Origin: Candidatus Gastranaerophilales bacterium | GTDB lineage: Bacteria; Cyanobacteriota; Vampirovibrionia; Gastranaerophilales; Gastranaerophilaceae | Length of the DNA stretch: 64,000 bases | Assembly (NCBI GenBank): GCA_944325665.1 | Contig: CALVAY010000001.1 | Coordinates: forward strand, 62,001-126,000 | Direction of reading: 5' to 3' | Shown here: piece by piece, positions 18,978 through 27,760 of the stretch | How the letters are laid out: each line of letters opens with the position of its first letter | Position numbering within the stretch: the stretch's first letter is position 1 | Made by a program: the position numbers and the translations under genes | The notes under the pieces: generated by a model | The model's database searches: none | What the model saw: the letters and a program-made list of their open reading frames with translations, nothing else | What the model was told of the DNA's origin: nothing

Positions 18978-20765
18978 TTATTTCTTGAAGTTTAAGTTAG
19001 CCTTTCTCATTCTGACATTCAAAGGTGTAACTTCAACTAATTCGTCATCTGCAATATATTCAAGGCAATCTTCCAAGCTCATAATTTTCGGCGCCTGAAG
19101 TGTTACCATAACATCAGCGGTAGCAGATCTCATATTTGTAAGTTTCTTTGTTTTGCAAACATTAATCGCAAGGTCTTGGGGTCTGTTGCATTCGCCTACA
19201 ATCATGCCTCTATATACCTTTGTTTTTGGTGTTACAAAGAACACACCGCGGTCTTCAAACTGATGAAGCGCATATGGAATTGCCTCGCCGTCTTCAAAAG
19301 CAATAAGCGAACCTGTTCTTTGGCGAGATATGTCGCCTGCGTATTCTCCATAGTGTGAAAAGGTATGGTACATAATACCTTCGCCTTTTGTCATTCTCAC
19401 AAAGTCAGACCTAAAGCCTATAAGCCCTCTTGCAGGAATAAGAAAATCAATGTTTGTGCGTTTTTCGCCTGTTTCCATGTTTTGCATTTGAGCTTTTCTT
19501 GAGGCAAGTTTTTCAATGACAGAACCTGCGTATTCTTGTGGTACGTCAACAATCAGATTTTCATACGGCTCAAGCGTATGCCCGTCTTCTTTTTTAAAGA
19601 TTACTTCAGGTTTTGAAACTGCAAACTCATACCCTTCTCTTCGCATTGTTTCGATTAAAATTCCAAGGTGTAATTCGCCTCTGCCTGAAACTTTGAAAAC
19701 ATCAGTAGAGTCAGTATCTTCAACCCTTAGAGAAACATTTTTTTCCAATTCAAAATAAAGTCTTTTTCTTAACTGTCGGCTTGTTACAAACTTGCCCTCT
19801 TGTCCCGCAAAGGGTGAGTTGTTAACGGAAAAGTTCATCTGAAGTGTCGGTTCGTCAATTTTAATTAAGGGAAGTGCAACGGGATTTGTCAGGCTTGAGA
19901 TTGTTTCCCCTATTTGAATATCTGCAAAGCCTGCAATACCTACGATATCGCCTGCACCTGCTTCTTCAATTTCAACTCTGCCAAGGTCTTTAAAGCCAAA
20001 CAGCTTCATAATCTTGCCTTTTTGCATTGTGCCGTCTGCCTTAATCAGCGTAACTTGTTCACCTGAGTGCAACACGCCGTTTTTAATTCTTCCTATTGCG
20101 ATTCTTCCGACGTAGTCGTTGTAATCAAGAGTTGTTACCTGAAACTGAAGTGTTAAGTCGTCATCAGCCACGGGCGGTTGAATATTTTCCAAAATGCAGT
20201 CCAAAAGCGGAAGCATGTCTTTTTCTTCATCTTCAAGTTCTTTTTTTGCAAACTTATGAAGCGAGCTTGCATAAATTATCGGGAAATCGATTAAATCTTC
20301 TCTGTCGGTTAATTCAGTAAACAAGTCAAAAACTTTATCTAAAGTGCCATTTGGGTCTGCACCTTGTTTGTCAATTTTATTAACCACAACGATAATTTTA
20401 ATACCCAGTTCAAGCGCTTTTGAAAGCACAAAACGGGTTTGCGGCATAGGGCCTTCTTGAGCGTCAACAATAAGCAAAGCACCGTCCACCATGCCTAAAA
20501 CACGCTCCACTTCACCGCCGAAGTCTGCGTGCCCTGGGGTATCCACGACGTTAATTTTAACCCCTTTGTAATTAATTGAAATATTTTTGGATAAAATTGT
20601 AATACCGCGTTCTCTTTCGATATCGTTGTTATCGAGAACTCTTTCTTGAGTTTCCTGATGTTCTTTAAAAACACCCGTTTGACCCAAAAGACAATCAACA
20701 AGAGTTGTTTTACCGTGGTCAACGTGTGCAATAATAGCTATATTTCTGATATTTTTCTTTTTCAT
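18978..20765 (-). CDS. typA: Translational GTPase TypA/BipA
   Basis: A 595-residue GTPase: [15 protein letters not shown] (P-loop), [34 protein letters not shown], and C-terminal [22 protein letters not shown] typical of TypA rather than LepA or EF-G. It acts on the ribosome, often under stress and in 50S assembly. ATG 20765 is chosen because AAGGA lies 9 nt upstream; the frame extends 11 codons further without a better signal. Confidence 0.96.
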   Translation of the reverse strand: MKKKNIRNIAIIAHVDHGKTTLVDCLLGQTGVFKEHQETQERVLDNNDIERERGITILSKNISINYKGVKINVVDTPGHADFGGEVERVLGMVDGALLIVDAQEGPMPQTRFVLSKALELGIKIIVVVNKIDKQGADPNGTLDKVFDLFTELTDREDLIDFPIIYASSLHKFAKKELEDEEKDMLPLLDCILENIQPPVADDDLTLQFQVTTLDYNDYVGRIAIGRIKNGVLHSGEQVTLIKADGTMQKGKIMKLFGFKDLGRVEIEEAGAGDIVGIAGFADIQIGETISSLTNPVALPLIKIDEPTLQMNFSVNNSPFAGQEGKFVTSRQLRKRLYFELEKNVSLRVEDTDSTDVFKVSGRGELHLGILIETMRREGYEFAVSKPEVIFKKEDGHTLEPYENLIVDVPQEYAGSVIEKLASRKAQMQNMETGEKRTNIDFLIPARGLIGFRSDFVRMTKGEGIMYHTFSHYGEYAGDISRQRTGSLIAFEDGEAIPYALHQFEDRGVFFVTPKTKVYRGMIVGECNRPQDLAINVCKTKKLTNMRSATADVMVTLQAPKIMSLEDCLEYIADDELVEVTPLNVRMRKANLNFKK

Positions 20766-20809
20766 TGTTGTCAATCCTTCTTTAGATAAGAATATCATAC
20801 AACAAAAAA

Positions 20810-21361
20810 TTATATTGTTAAGTCAGCTTTTTTTGTTACAAATTCCTCGCCAACATGTCTATAGTGCCGATACATTATGCTTGTTAATCTTCCACTATTG
20901 TCCATGTTGAAAAACAACTTTGTTTCCGGTTTTTCTATATTGTCCCCATCTTCTACCATTTTTAGTAAATTTTGATCACGACGAATAAAAATGTTCTGCC
21001 TTAAGATTTTATGCAGTTTTTCGCTTCCAGGCTCCATGCGTATTTCTTCCTCTAGTTCAATAAGTTCTTTTTTTGCCTGTGCGTTTATTTCTCTAGCTTT
21101 TCTTGCTTCTTCACCTGTAAAAATGTAGGGTTCCCCCTTTATTCTTCTAGCGTATATTCCTGTTTGTCTGTTGTAATCTCCTATTTGTGCACGTAAGAAT
21201 GAACCAATTTTTCTTGAAGTCTCTTTATCATAAACAGAGGATTTTGTGCTTTTCATTGTGTCAACGACAGCCATTGTTGCTGGGTCAAGCTTGTGTTCTT
21301 TACTAAATATAGGGTTTGTGTCAGAAGTTATTTTTATTGCTCTTTGAAATGATATTTGCAT
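20810..21361 (-). CDS. Lineage-specific protein with N-terminal SFQRA motif
   Basis: A 183-residue, charged, mostly helical protein without signal peptide, membrane segment or recognised domain. It begins MQISFQRAIKI, sharing the [ST]F-x-x-A motif with two other orphan proteins in the window. Residues 80-125 are rich in Glu, Lys and Arg and may form a coiled coil. Start supported by AAAGGAGAG. Divergent from glyA. Function unknown. Confidence 0.65.
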   Translation of the reverse strand: MQISFQRAIKITSDTNPIFSKEHKLDPATMAVVDTMKSTKSSVYDKETSRKIGSFLRAQIGDYNRQTGIYARRIKGEPYIFTGEEARKAREINAQAKKELIELEEEIRMEPGSEKLHKILRQNIFIRRDQNLLKMVEDGDNIEKPETKLFFNMDNSGRLTSIMYRHYRHVGEEFVTKKADLTI

Positions 21362-21477
21362 AATTACTCTCCTTTGTATGTATAAAACTGGTAAAAAAAT
21401 ATTTTGCTAAAAATAACTTTACTAATAACTCTTTTAAAAGTAAAATTTAGATAATAAAATATTTTGGAGGGGATTGA

Positions 21478-22725
21478 ATGGAACTTGATATTATAAAAGA
21501 TAAAGATTTTGAAGTTGCAAGTCTTATTAAACAAGAACTGGAACGCCAGCAAAACACAATCGAGCTTATTGCAAGCGAAAATTTTACCTCTGAAGCTGTT
21601 ATGGCAGCCCAAGGGAGTGTTTTAACGAATAAATACGCAGAAGGCAAACCCTATAAAAGATTTTATAACGGTTGCGAAAACGTTGACAAAATTGAAGAGT
21701 TAGCAGTTGAAAGATGTAAAAAACTGTTTGGAGTTGACCATGCTAATGTTCAGCCCCACAGCGGTGCTCAGGCCAATATGGCAGTATTTTTATACGCACT
21801 AAAACCCGGTGATACCATTATGGGTATGGACTTATCAAACGGCGGACACCTGACTCACGGCTCACCCGTTAACTTTTCGGGACTTTATTTTAATGTTGTA
21901 AGCTACGGTGTTAACGACAACGGTGAAATTGACTATGAAGATGTTAAAAATAAAGCTTTAGAGAATAAGCCGAAATTAATAATAGCAGGTGCAAGCAATT
22001 ATTCTAAAATCATTGATTTTAAAAAGTTTAGAGAAATAGCAGATATGGTTGGCGCATATCTTATGGTTGATATTGCTCACATTGCTGCTCTTGTTGCAAC
22101 AGGATTGCACCCTTCACCCGCTCCTTATGCGGATTTTGTTACAACAACAACGCACAAAACCCTAAGAGGGCCTCGCGGCGGTATTGTTATGTGCAAGCAA
22201 GAGCATGCTCAAGGCATAGATAAAGCTGTTTTCCCGGGTATTCAAGGCGGGCCGTTAGAGCATGTAATTGCTGCTAAAGCAGTTGCCCTAAAAGAAGCTT
22301 TAAGTGATGAATTTAAACAATACGGTAAAAATATTATTGAAAATTCAAAAGCACTTTCAAATGCCCTTATGCAAGAAGGCATTGATATTGTAGGCGGTGA
22401 AAGTGAAAATCACCTTATGACCGTTGATTTAAGAAAGTTAAATAAAACAGGTAAGGATGTTGCTAATATGCTTGAGAGAATCGGCATTACTGCTAACAAA
22501 AATACCGTTCCGAATGACCCGCAAAGTCCTTTTGTAACATCGGGTGTCAGAATCGGTGTTCCTGCCGTAACTACAAGAGGCTTTAAGGTTGAAGATATGA
22601 AAACCCTTGCAAAGATTATTGCTGACGGTATCTTAGAGCGTGAAGATGAAGCGGTTCTAAGACAAAGAAGTTTAGAGCTTTGCAAAAAATATCCTTTGTA
22701 TCCTGAAATGTCTTGTGGGGTGTAA
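21478..22725 (+). CDS. glyA: Serine hydroxymethyltransferase
   Basis: A 415-residue PLP enzyme converting serine and tetrahydrofolate to glycine and 5,10-methylene-THF. Motifs: [37 protein letters not shown] and [14 protein letters not shown], with PLP lysine K227. The usual AHIAGL reads AHIAAL. The start follows GGAGG. The next gene begins 2 nt after its stop. Confidence 0.98.
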   Translation: MELDIIKDKDFEVASLIKQELERQQNTIELIASENFTSEAVMAAQGSVLTNKYAEGKPYKRFYNGCENVDKIEELAVERCKKLFGVDHANVQPHSGAQANMAVFLYALKPGDTIMGMDLSNGGHLTHGSPVNFSGLYFNVVSYGVNDNGEIDYEDVKNKALENKPKLIIAGASNYSKIIDFKKFREIADMVGAYLMVDIAHIAALVATGLHPSPAPYADFVTTTTHKTLRGPRGGIVMCKQEHAQGIDKAVFPGIQGGPLEHVIAAKAVALKEALSDEFKQYGKNIIENSKALSNALMQEGIDIVGGESENHLMTVDLRKLNKTGKDVANMLERIGITANKNTVPNDPQSPFVTSGVRIGVPAVTTRGFKVEDMKTLAKIIADGILEREDEAVLRQRSLELCKKYPLYPEMSCGV

Positions 22726-22727
22726 AA

Positions 22728-23789
22728 ATGATAAAACTTACTCAAGCTCATATTCTGGGTGCAATTATAGCTTATCTTTTGGGAATTTTTATAGTTCCTT
22801 TGGTGATTTATTTTTCAAAAAAAGCAGGACTTGTTGATGTCCCAAATGAAAGAAAAATCCACCACGGGCCAATATCAAGGCTGGGCGGCATAGCAATATG
22901 GATTTCGGTTATGCTTACCTTCTTGTTTTTGGTGCTTTTAAGTTATTATCCAAACGGTGTCGGTTTGTCAGGCATAATCGTAGGCGGTTCTTTAATGTTC
23001 CTTTTAGGCTTGATAGACGATATTTTCTGTCTTAATGCAAAATTTAAATTATTTATTCAAATTGCTATTGCAACAATGGTAATACTTTTGGGTATAAGAA
23101 TTGATGAACTTTATGTTCCTTTTATGTCAAACCCTCTGCCTTTAGGCTTTTGGGCTTATCCGATAAGTCTTTTATGGATTGTTGGTATTTCAAATGCTAC
23201 AAATTTTATAGATGGTGTTGACGGGCTTGCAGGCTCAATTGTTACAATAGCTTGCATCGCAATAGGTATCGTATCATTTGTCGTAACGCCCCCTTCGCCG
23301 ATTTCTGCCCTTGTGGCATTTATCTTAATGGGTGCAATGCTTGCGTTTTTAACCTTTAACTATAACCCTGCCAAAATATTTATGGGGGATTCGGGCGCAC
23401 TTTATGCCGGCTTTTTGCTTGCAACCCTTTCTATTAAAGGTATTATGAACAACGCAACAAGCCCTGTTATGTATCTTCCCTTTATAATTTTAGCTGTTCC
23501 AATTTTAGATGTTGCATTCTCAAGTATCAGAAGAATTATGAAAGGTTCAAGCCCGTTTGTTGCGGATAGCGAACACATACACCACAAACTTTTGCACCAT
23601 GGTTGTTCACAAGATAAAGTTGTCCTTATTTTGGCGACTTTTGCGTTCGCTTGCGCGATAATTTCCATTCTTATTGCAGGTTCGTTCAGCAAATATTTCA
23701 TTAACGCAGTAGTTTTAGTTGCTCTGTTGTTAATTTTAAATATGATTTCAAAAGCAATAAAAAAGACGCAAAACAATGAGCAGCAATAA
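22728..23789 (+). CDS. wecA: Undecaprenyl-phosphate sugar-1-phosphate transferase (WecA/TagO type)
   Basis: A 353-residue integral membrane protein with ~10 hydrophobic segments. Motifs of the MraY/WecA family: KIHHGPISRLGGIAIW, LGLIDDIF, NATNFIDGVDGLAG, KIFMGDSGALYAGF and HIHHKLLHHG. The HIHH motif indicates the WecA/TagO branch, which starts polysaccharide or wall-polymer synthesis by loading GlcNAc-1-P on undecaprenyl phosphate. ATG 22728 has GGGG before it. In an operon with glyA; overlaps the next gene by 14 bp. Confidence 0.93.
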   Translation: MIKLTQAHILGAIIAYLLGIFIVPLVIYFSKKAGLVDVPNERKIHHGPISRLGGIAIWISVMLTFLFLVLLSYYPNGVGLSGIIVGGSLMFLLGLIDDIFCLNAKFKLFIQIAIATMVILLGIRIDELYVPFMSNPLPLGFWAYPISLLWIVGISNATNFIDGVDGLAGSIVTIACIAIGIVSFVVTPPSPISALVAFILMGAMLAFLTFNYNPAKIFMGDSGALYAGFLLATLSIKGIMNNATSPVMYLPFIILAVPILDVAFSSIRRIMKGSSPFVADSEHIHHKLLHHGCSQDKVVLILATFAFACAIISILIAGSFSKYFINAVVLVALLLILNMISKAIKKTQNNEQQ

Positions 23790-24093
23790 AAACAGACGTT
23801 GGTACGATATTGACCCTTCAATTTCTTTGGCGGTAAAATTGCTTGAAGGTACGGATAAGCCTGCACAGCTTTATTGCGCAAATTACATAATTGAAGAGGC
23901 AAAAAATCGCGGTGTTAAGTTAAATGTAGAAGATAAAAGTTCTTTTAATTATCTTTGGAAACGCTGGCAGGATGCAGACGAGAAGATGTTTGAGGCAATG
24001 GAATATTTTAAGAATATTGACTTTGACACAAAAAAACAGTTATCATTGGAGATAATTGAATATATCAATAAATACAAAAATGATAAGAAATAA
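23776..24093 (+). CDS. Small hypothetical protein downstream of wecA
   Basis: A 105-residue charged, helical protein rich in Lys, Asp and aromatics (WYDIDPSISLAVKLLEG near the N-terminus, FNYLWKRWQDADEKMFEAME in the middle). No domain recognised. The 14-bp overlap with wecA implies translational coupling. Confidence 0.7.
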   Translation: MSSNKNRRWYDIDPSISLAVKLLEGTDKPAQLYCANYIIEEAKNRGVKLNVEDKSSFNYLWKRWQDADEKMFEAMEYFKNIDFDTKKQLSLEIIEYINKYKNDKK

Positions 24094-24132
24094 TTAATGT
24101 TTTTGTTTGATAAATTCAATGTGTGTTTTGAG

Positions 24133-24138
24133 TATTAT
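24133..24138 (+). promoter_or_regulatory. Possible -10 of a leaderless spoIID-like gene
   Basis: TATTAT lies exactly 6 nt before the ATG at 24145, and no Shine-Dalgarno is present. No clear -35. Same geometry as rimM, the sigma factor gene and the fucose synthase gene. Confidence 0.35.
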
Positions 24139-24144
24139 ATTTAC

Positions 24145-25023
24145 ATGAAGAAGTTGGGATTAAAATTTTTGTTACTTTTTGCACTGTGCATTTTTGCACT
24201 GCAACCTGCTTTTGCAATTAAAATCGGACTTGACGACGGAATTAAGCAAACCTATATCGGTTCATCAAAAAAAAGTGCGGTTTATGACGGTAAGACAGGT
24301 AAGGAATTATACAGGCTTAATCCCTTTATTCCTTATACTTTAAGAGCTTATAATAACGCCGTTGTGATTAAAATTGACGGTAAATATTTTAGCTTTGGCA
24401 CAAACTATGTAATTATAAAACCGCTTGAAGAGAAGTGTTTCCTTGCAACCAAAAAACGTTGGTATCGAGGAGAGATGATTGTTTATAACATTGACAAAAA
24501 ACTTGTTGTTATAAACAGTTTGCCGATTGAAGAATATCTTTTAGGTGTTGTACCCTCTGAAATGCCTTCAAAATGGAATAATGAAGCACATAAAGCCCAG
24601 GCGATTGCGGCAAGAAGTTACGCGATTGCCAATTTAGGAAAAAGAAAACACAGCGGTTATGACTTAAAAGACACTCCCTTAGACCAAGCTTACGGCGGTG
24701 CAAGTGCTGAAACCCCTCAAACAACAAAAGCGGTTATGTCAACAAGGGGAATTGTACTTACTTACAACGGAAAAGTAATCCCTGCGTATTATCATGCCTC
24801 ATCAGGCGGGCAAACCGTTTCGTCAGGCGCTGTTTGGGCAAAAGATTTACCTTATATTAAATCCGTCCCTGCTTATGATGACGGCATAAGAAAAAACGGA
24901 CATGGCGTCGGAATGAGTCAACATGGGGCGAATAATCTTGCAAATAAAGGCTATAACGCTTATCAAATATTAAATTATTTTTACAAAAACGTAAAATTTT
25001 CTGTTGTTAAAACTCAACTATAA
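24145..25023 (+). CDS. SpoIID/LytB-domain exported protein
   Basis: A 292-residue protein with signal peptide (MKKLGLKFLLLFALCIFALQ..AFA). The SpoIID core follows: PIEEYLLGVVPSEMP, EAHKAQAIAARSYAIA, YYHASSGGQT and NGHGVGMSQHGANNLA. SpoIID proteins are peptidoglycan lytic transglycosylases or amidase activators; outside spore-formers they serve general wall remodelling. ATG 24145 is chosen because the signal peptide starts there; an in-frame ATG at 24097 adds 16 residues before it. Confidence 0.85.
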   Translation: MKKLGLKFLLLFALCIFALQPAFAIKIGLDDGIKQTYIGSSKKSAVYDGKTGKELYRLNPFIPYTLRAYNNAVVIKIDGKYFSFGTNYVIIKPLEEKCFLATKKRWYRGEMIVYNIDKKLVVINSLPIEEYLLGVVPSEMPSKWNNEAHKAQAIAARSYAIANLGKRKHSGYDLKDTPLDQAYGGASAETPQTTKAVMSTRGIVLTYNGKVIPAYYHASSGGQTVSSGAVWAKDLPYIKSVPAYDDGIRKNGHGVGMSQHGANNLANKGYNAYQILNYFYKNVKFSVVKTQL

Positions 25024-25145
25024 TAAGCTTTTTGGATGATTTTTTGTAAAAAATGCCATTATTTGGACTTTTTAAATAAAAAAAGCTTGCCAAATGCCCA
25101 TAAATAGGTATAATAGAGGGGTAAATATGGAAAGGGGTTCATAGA

Positions 25146-25418
25146 ATGAACAAAGAAGAATTAGTAAAAGCTATTGCTGAAAAAGCTAAAGTTTCACAAA
25201 AACAAACAGCAGAAGTTGTTGCTTCTCTTATTGAAACAGTTCAAAAAACAGTAGCTAAAGGTAAAAAAGTTACTCTAGTTGGCTTTGGTACTTTTGAAGC
25301 TAGAAAAAGAGCTGCAAGAGTTGGTCGCAACCCTCAAACTGGTAAAGAAATTAAAATCGCTGCAAAAACTGTTCCTGCTTTTTCAGCTGGTAAAAAATTC
25401 AAAGAATTAGTAAAATAG
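25146..25418 (+). CDS. hup: DNA-binding protein HU
   Basis: A 90-residue HU-family histone-like protein: MNKEELVKAIAEKAKVSQKQTAEVV, VTLVGFGTFEARKRAAR, GRNPQTGKEIKI and AFSAGKKFKELVK. It dimerises and bends DNA. AAAGGGG lies upstream of the start. Single-gene unit with its own terminator. Confidence 0.97.
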   Translation: MNKEELVKAIAEKAKVSQKQTAEVVASLIETVQKTVAKGKKVTLVGFGTFEARKRAARVGRNPQTGKEIKIAAKTVPAFSAGKKFKELVK

Positions 25419-25433
25419 TTTTGAATTTCTATA

Positions 25434-25467
25434 AAATCCGCCTCTGTAAATGGGGGCGGGTTTTTTT
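25434..25467 (+). terminator. HU gene terminator
   Basis: Stem AAATCCGCCTC/GGGGCGGGTTT (with T-G wobbles), 8-nt loop, followed by seven T residues. Confidence 0.85.
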
Positions 25468-25531
25468 ACTTGTAAAATTAAAATAATTTATGATAAAATA
25501 GCAAAGTTAGATAATATAAGGAGATACAACA

Positions 25532-26065
25532 ATTAATAAAGAAATCAAGGCTCAAAAGGAATTAGTCAATGAGAAAATAAGAGCAAAGGAAGTAAGGCTC
25601 ATTGACGATGAGGGAGTTAACCATGGACTTGTTGCCACCTCAAAAGCGCTTTCAATGGCACAAGAAAAGGATTTAGACCTAGTTGTTGTATCACCCAATC
25701 AGTCCCCTCCGGTTGCAAAAATTATGGACTGGGGCAAATATAAATACGAAACGGAAAAACGCGCAAAAGAAGCAAGAAAAAAGCAGCATACTGTTGATGT
25801 TAAAGAAGTTAAGATGCGCTATAAAATCGATACGCACGATTACGAAGTACGTCTTAAAAGTGCGAAGAAGTTTTTAACTTCAGGTAACAAGGTTAAAGTT
25901 GTTGTTATGCTAAGAGGTCGTGAGATGCAACACAGCAAGCTTGCGCTTGACCTTGCAACAAAGTTTTTGGCTGATTTTGAACAAGGAAGCTATACACTTG
26001 AAAAAGCTCCCGCACTTGAGGGAAGAAATGTTGTAATGGTTTTAGCTCCTTCTTCAGGAAAGTAG
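25532..26065 (+). CDS. infC: Translation initiation factor IF-3 with ATT start codon
   Basis: A 177-residue IF-3 read from the ATT at 25532, which is 8 nt after AAGGAG. The N-terminal domain INKEIKAQKELVNEKIRA..VRLIDDEG continues in frame into VSPNQSPPVAKIMDWGKYKYE; the C-terminal domain holds VKEVKMRYKIDTHDYE and VKVVVMLRGREM. An ATG-only start (25655) would remove most of the N-terminal domain. E. coli infC also uses ATT, which lets IF-3 control its own synthesis. The usual rpmI-rplT partners do not follow. Confidence 0.93.
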   Translation: MNKEIKAQKELVNEKIRAKEVRLIDDEGVNHGLVATSKALSMAQEKDLDLVVVSPNQSPPVAKIMDWGKYKYETEKRAKEARKKQHTVDVKEVKMRYKIDTHDYEVRLKSAKKFLTSGNKVKVVVMLRGREMQHSKLALDLATKFLADFEQGSYTLEKAPALEGRNVVMVLAPSSGK

Positions 26066-26083
26066 TAAATTAAAATTTTGCCA

Positions 26084-26116
26084 AAATAAATCCGCCCTAA
26101 TGAGGCGGATTTATTT
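26084..26116. terminator. Bidirectional terminator between infC and the pilin gene
   Basis: Perfect 13-bp stem AAATAAATCCGCC/GGCGGATTTATTT with loop CTAATGA; T-rich on the plus side (TTTATTTTTATT) and on the minus side (ATTTATTTTGG). Confidence 0.88.
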
Positions 26117-26686
26117 TTATTCCGGATATCCTGACCAAGGGTAAAGGTTTGAACTCCCGTCTTCATTAAAGCCAACAACAAAGAGATCTGTTAATAATAT
26201 TTCTTGCCACTCGGGATCATCCCAATCACATCCGTTCCCGCCGTTTTTGCAGCTTGCTTTGGATAAATTACCTGCGTCTAAATTTGACGGCCCTTTATCG
26301 CCATTTACGTCAACTAAAAACTCGGCACCCCATTCGCCCATGTAGTCAATTTTATATGCCATACCATCAGCTGTATAAAATATTGGTGGAGCCCAAACTG
26401 CCATTGCTACTCCCGGAACTGGCGTGTATGAGCTGTATGCAACTTTTACAACATTCATGTTATTTATTAGGGCGTCTATAAAATCTTCATAGTCTTTAAA
26501 CGTGTATCCGTCTTTAACTTCAGTTAATTGTACTGCTTGAGACAATACCGAGTGAGCTTTTTTAGCAGCTGTTTTAAATTCTTGTTGTTGAGTTTTAACA
26601 ATAACCGAAGGAATTGTAAGAGCTGCCACAACTCCAATAATAGCCAAAGTAATTAACACTTCAGCAAGTGTAAACCCTTTTTTCAT
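26117..26686 (-). CDS. Type IV pilin-like protein (prepilin N-terminal motif)
   Basis: A 189-residue protein with a prepilin leader MKKG followed by FTLAEVLITLAIIGVVAALTIP, with Glu at position 5 of the mature form. This is the cleavage/methylation site used by prepilin peptidase (encoded at 37137-38090). The C-terminal part is polar with two Cys and many Trp/Asp residues. It may be a pilus or type II pseudopilus subunit. The start follows AAAGGA. It is monocistronic. Confidence 0.85.
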   Translation of the reverse strand: MKKGFTLAEVLITLAIIGVVAALTIPSVIVKTQQQEFKTAAKKAHSVLSQAVQLTEVKDGYTFKDYEDFIDALINNMNVVKVAYSSYTPVPGVAMAVWAPPIFYTADGMAYKIDYMGEWGAEFLVDVNGDKGPSNLDAGNLSKASCKNGGNGCDWDDPEWQEILLTDLFVVGFNEDGSSNLYPWSGYPE

Positions 26687-26783
26687 TAAGATTCCTTTCT
26701 TCGTGTTTTTTCCTATATACTTTTATAGTGCCACAAATTACACTTATTCTAACATTTGGAATTTAATTTTCGCAAAATAAAAA

Positions 26784-26806
26784 GTCTTTTGCAAGGCAAA
26801 AGACTA
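26784..26806 (-). terminator. Terminator of the flagellar operon
   Basis: Perfect 10-bp stem AGTCTTTTGC/GCAAAAGACT with a 3-nt loop; on the minus strand it is followed by TTTTATTTT. It lies just after flgL. Confidence 0.85.
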
Positions 26807-26833
26807 AAAATGGTAAGTTTATATGATTTTTGT

Positions 26834-27748
26834 TTATATATAGTTTAACAAGGACACTTGTTGCATAATTGTAGCTCCTGCTTGCAATGATGCCTGAAGA
26901 GCCATTTGATACCTTGCAAGTTCGCTTGCTGCTTGGATTAAATCCGTATCTTCGATACTTGATTTCCCTTCAGTTAAATTTAAGGTAAAGTCTGAATTAA
27001 TAGCACTTGTTGCATCAAGCCTTTGTACCCTGTTTGACATAGTAGCCTGAGCTGCCGTTACGTTTTTTATCTCATTTTGCAGAGGTGTTAGGCAAGCACT
27101 GACTTCAAGCGGGTCAAAATCTGCTGTATTAAGTGAGTCGGTCAAGTTTTTAAGGGTTGCAAAAAGCCCTGAGTTTTCGTCTCCGAAAATTTCTTGTCCG
27201 TTGACATTAAGCGCTATTGTAGTGTCTTTAGAAATTTCAACGTTTCTTTCCCAATCGCCATCTTGAGGAGTTCCTTCGTAGGTTACGTTAAAATCATCAT
27301 CAAGAGTATAAGGTCTTGTTGTTGTATTTGAACCTGAGAAAATATATTTATCTTGATATTTTGTATTTGATAATTGTTCAATTGTTTTAATTCTTGAATT
27401 TATCTCATCTCTTATTGCTTCAATTGATTCGTCGGAATTAGTTGAGTTAGCAGCCTGAAGTGCAAGCTCGTTTATTCTTTGCAGATTTTCATTCACAAGC
27501 CCCAAGGTATCATAAGACATTGAAAGCTCTTCTTTTGCTGTTGCAATATTTTTCGACCAGTCGCTTAGTTGTCCCAACTGGGTATTATATTTCATAACCT
27601 TTGTACCTTCAATGGGGCTTTGACCCACAGAGGTAAGCTTTTTGCCAGTGCTTATTTGTTCGTAAACCGAATAAATACCCGATAAATTTTTATTTAAGGT
27701 GGTATTCATTAAGCCTGAAGTCATTTGAGACGTAATTCTGATTGTCAT
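26834..27748 (-). CDS. flgL: Flagellar hook-filament junction protein FlgL
   Basis: A 304-residue flagellin-like junction protein: MTIRITSQMTSGLMNTTLNKN at the N-terminus, ISTGKKLTSVGQSP, NELALQAANST, DKYIFSGSNTTTRPY, and C-terminal ELARYQMALQASLQAG. It joins the hook to the filament after FlgK. ATG 27748 is chosen because AAGGA lies 9 nt upstream; an in-frame TTG two codons earlier lies too close to it. Last gene of the minus-strand flagellar operon. Confidence 0.93.
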   Translation of the reverse strand: MTIRITSQMTSGLMNTTLNKNLSGIYSVYEQISTGKKLTSVGQSPIEGTKVMKYNTQLGQLSDWSKNIATAKEELSMSYDTLGLVNENLQRINELALQAANSTNSDESIEAIRDEINSRIKTIEQLSNTKYQDKYIFSGSNTTTRPYTLDDDFNVTYEGTPQDGDWERNVEISKDTTIALNVNGQEIFGDENSGLFATLKNLTDSLNTADFDPLEVSACLTPLQNEIKNVTAAQATMSNRVQRLDATSAINSDFTLNLTEGKSSIEDTDLIQAASELARYQMALQASLQAGATIMQQVSLLNYI

Positions 27749-27760
27749 AGTCAAATATCC

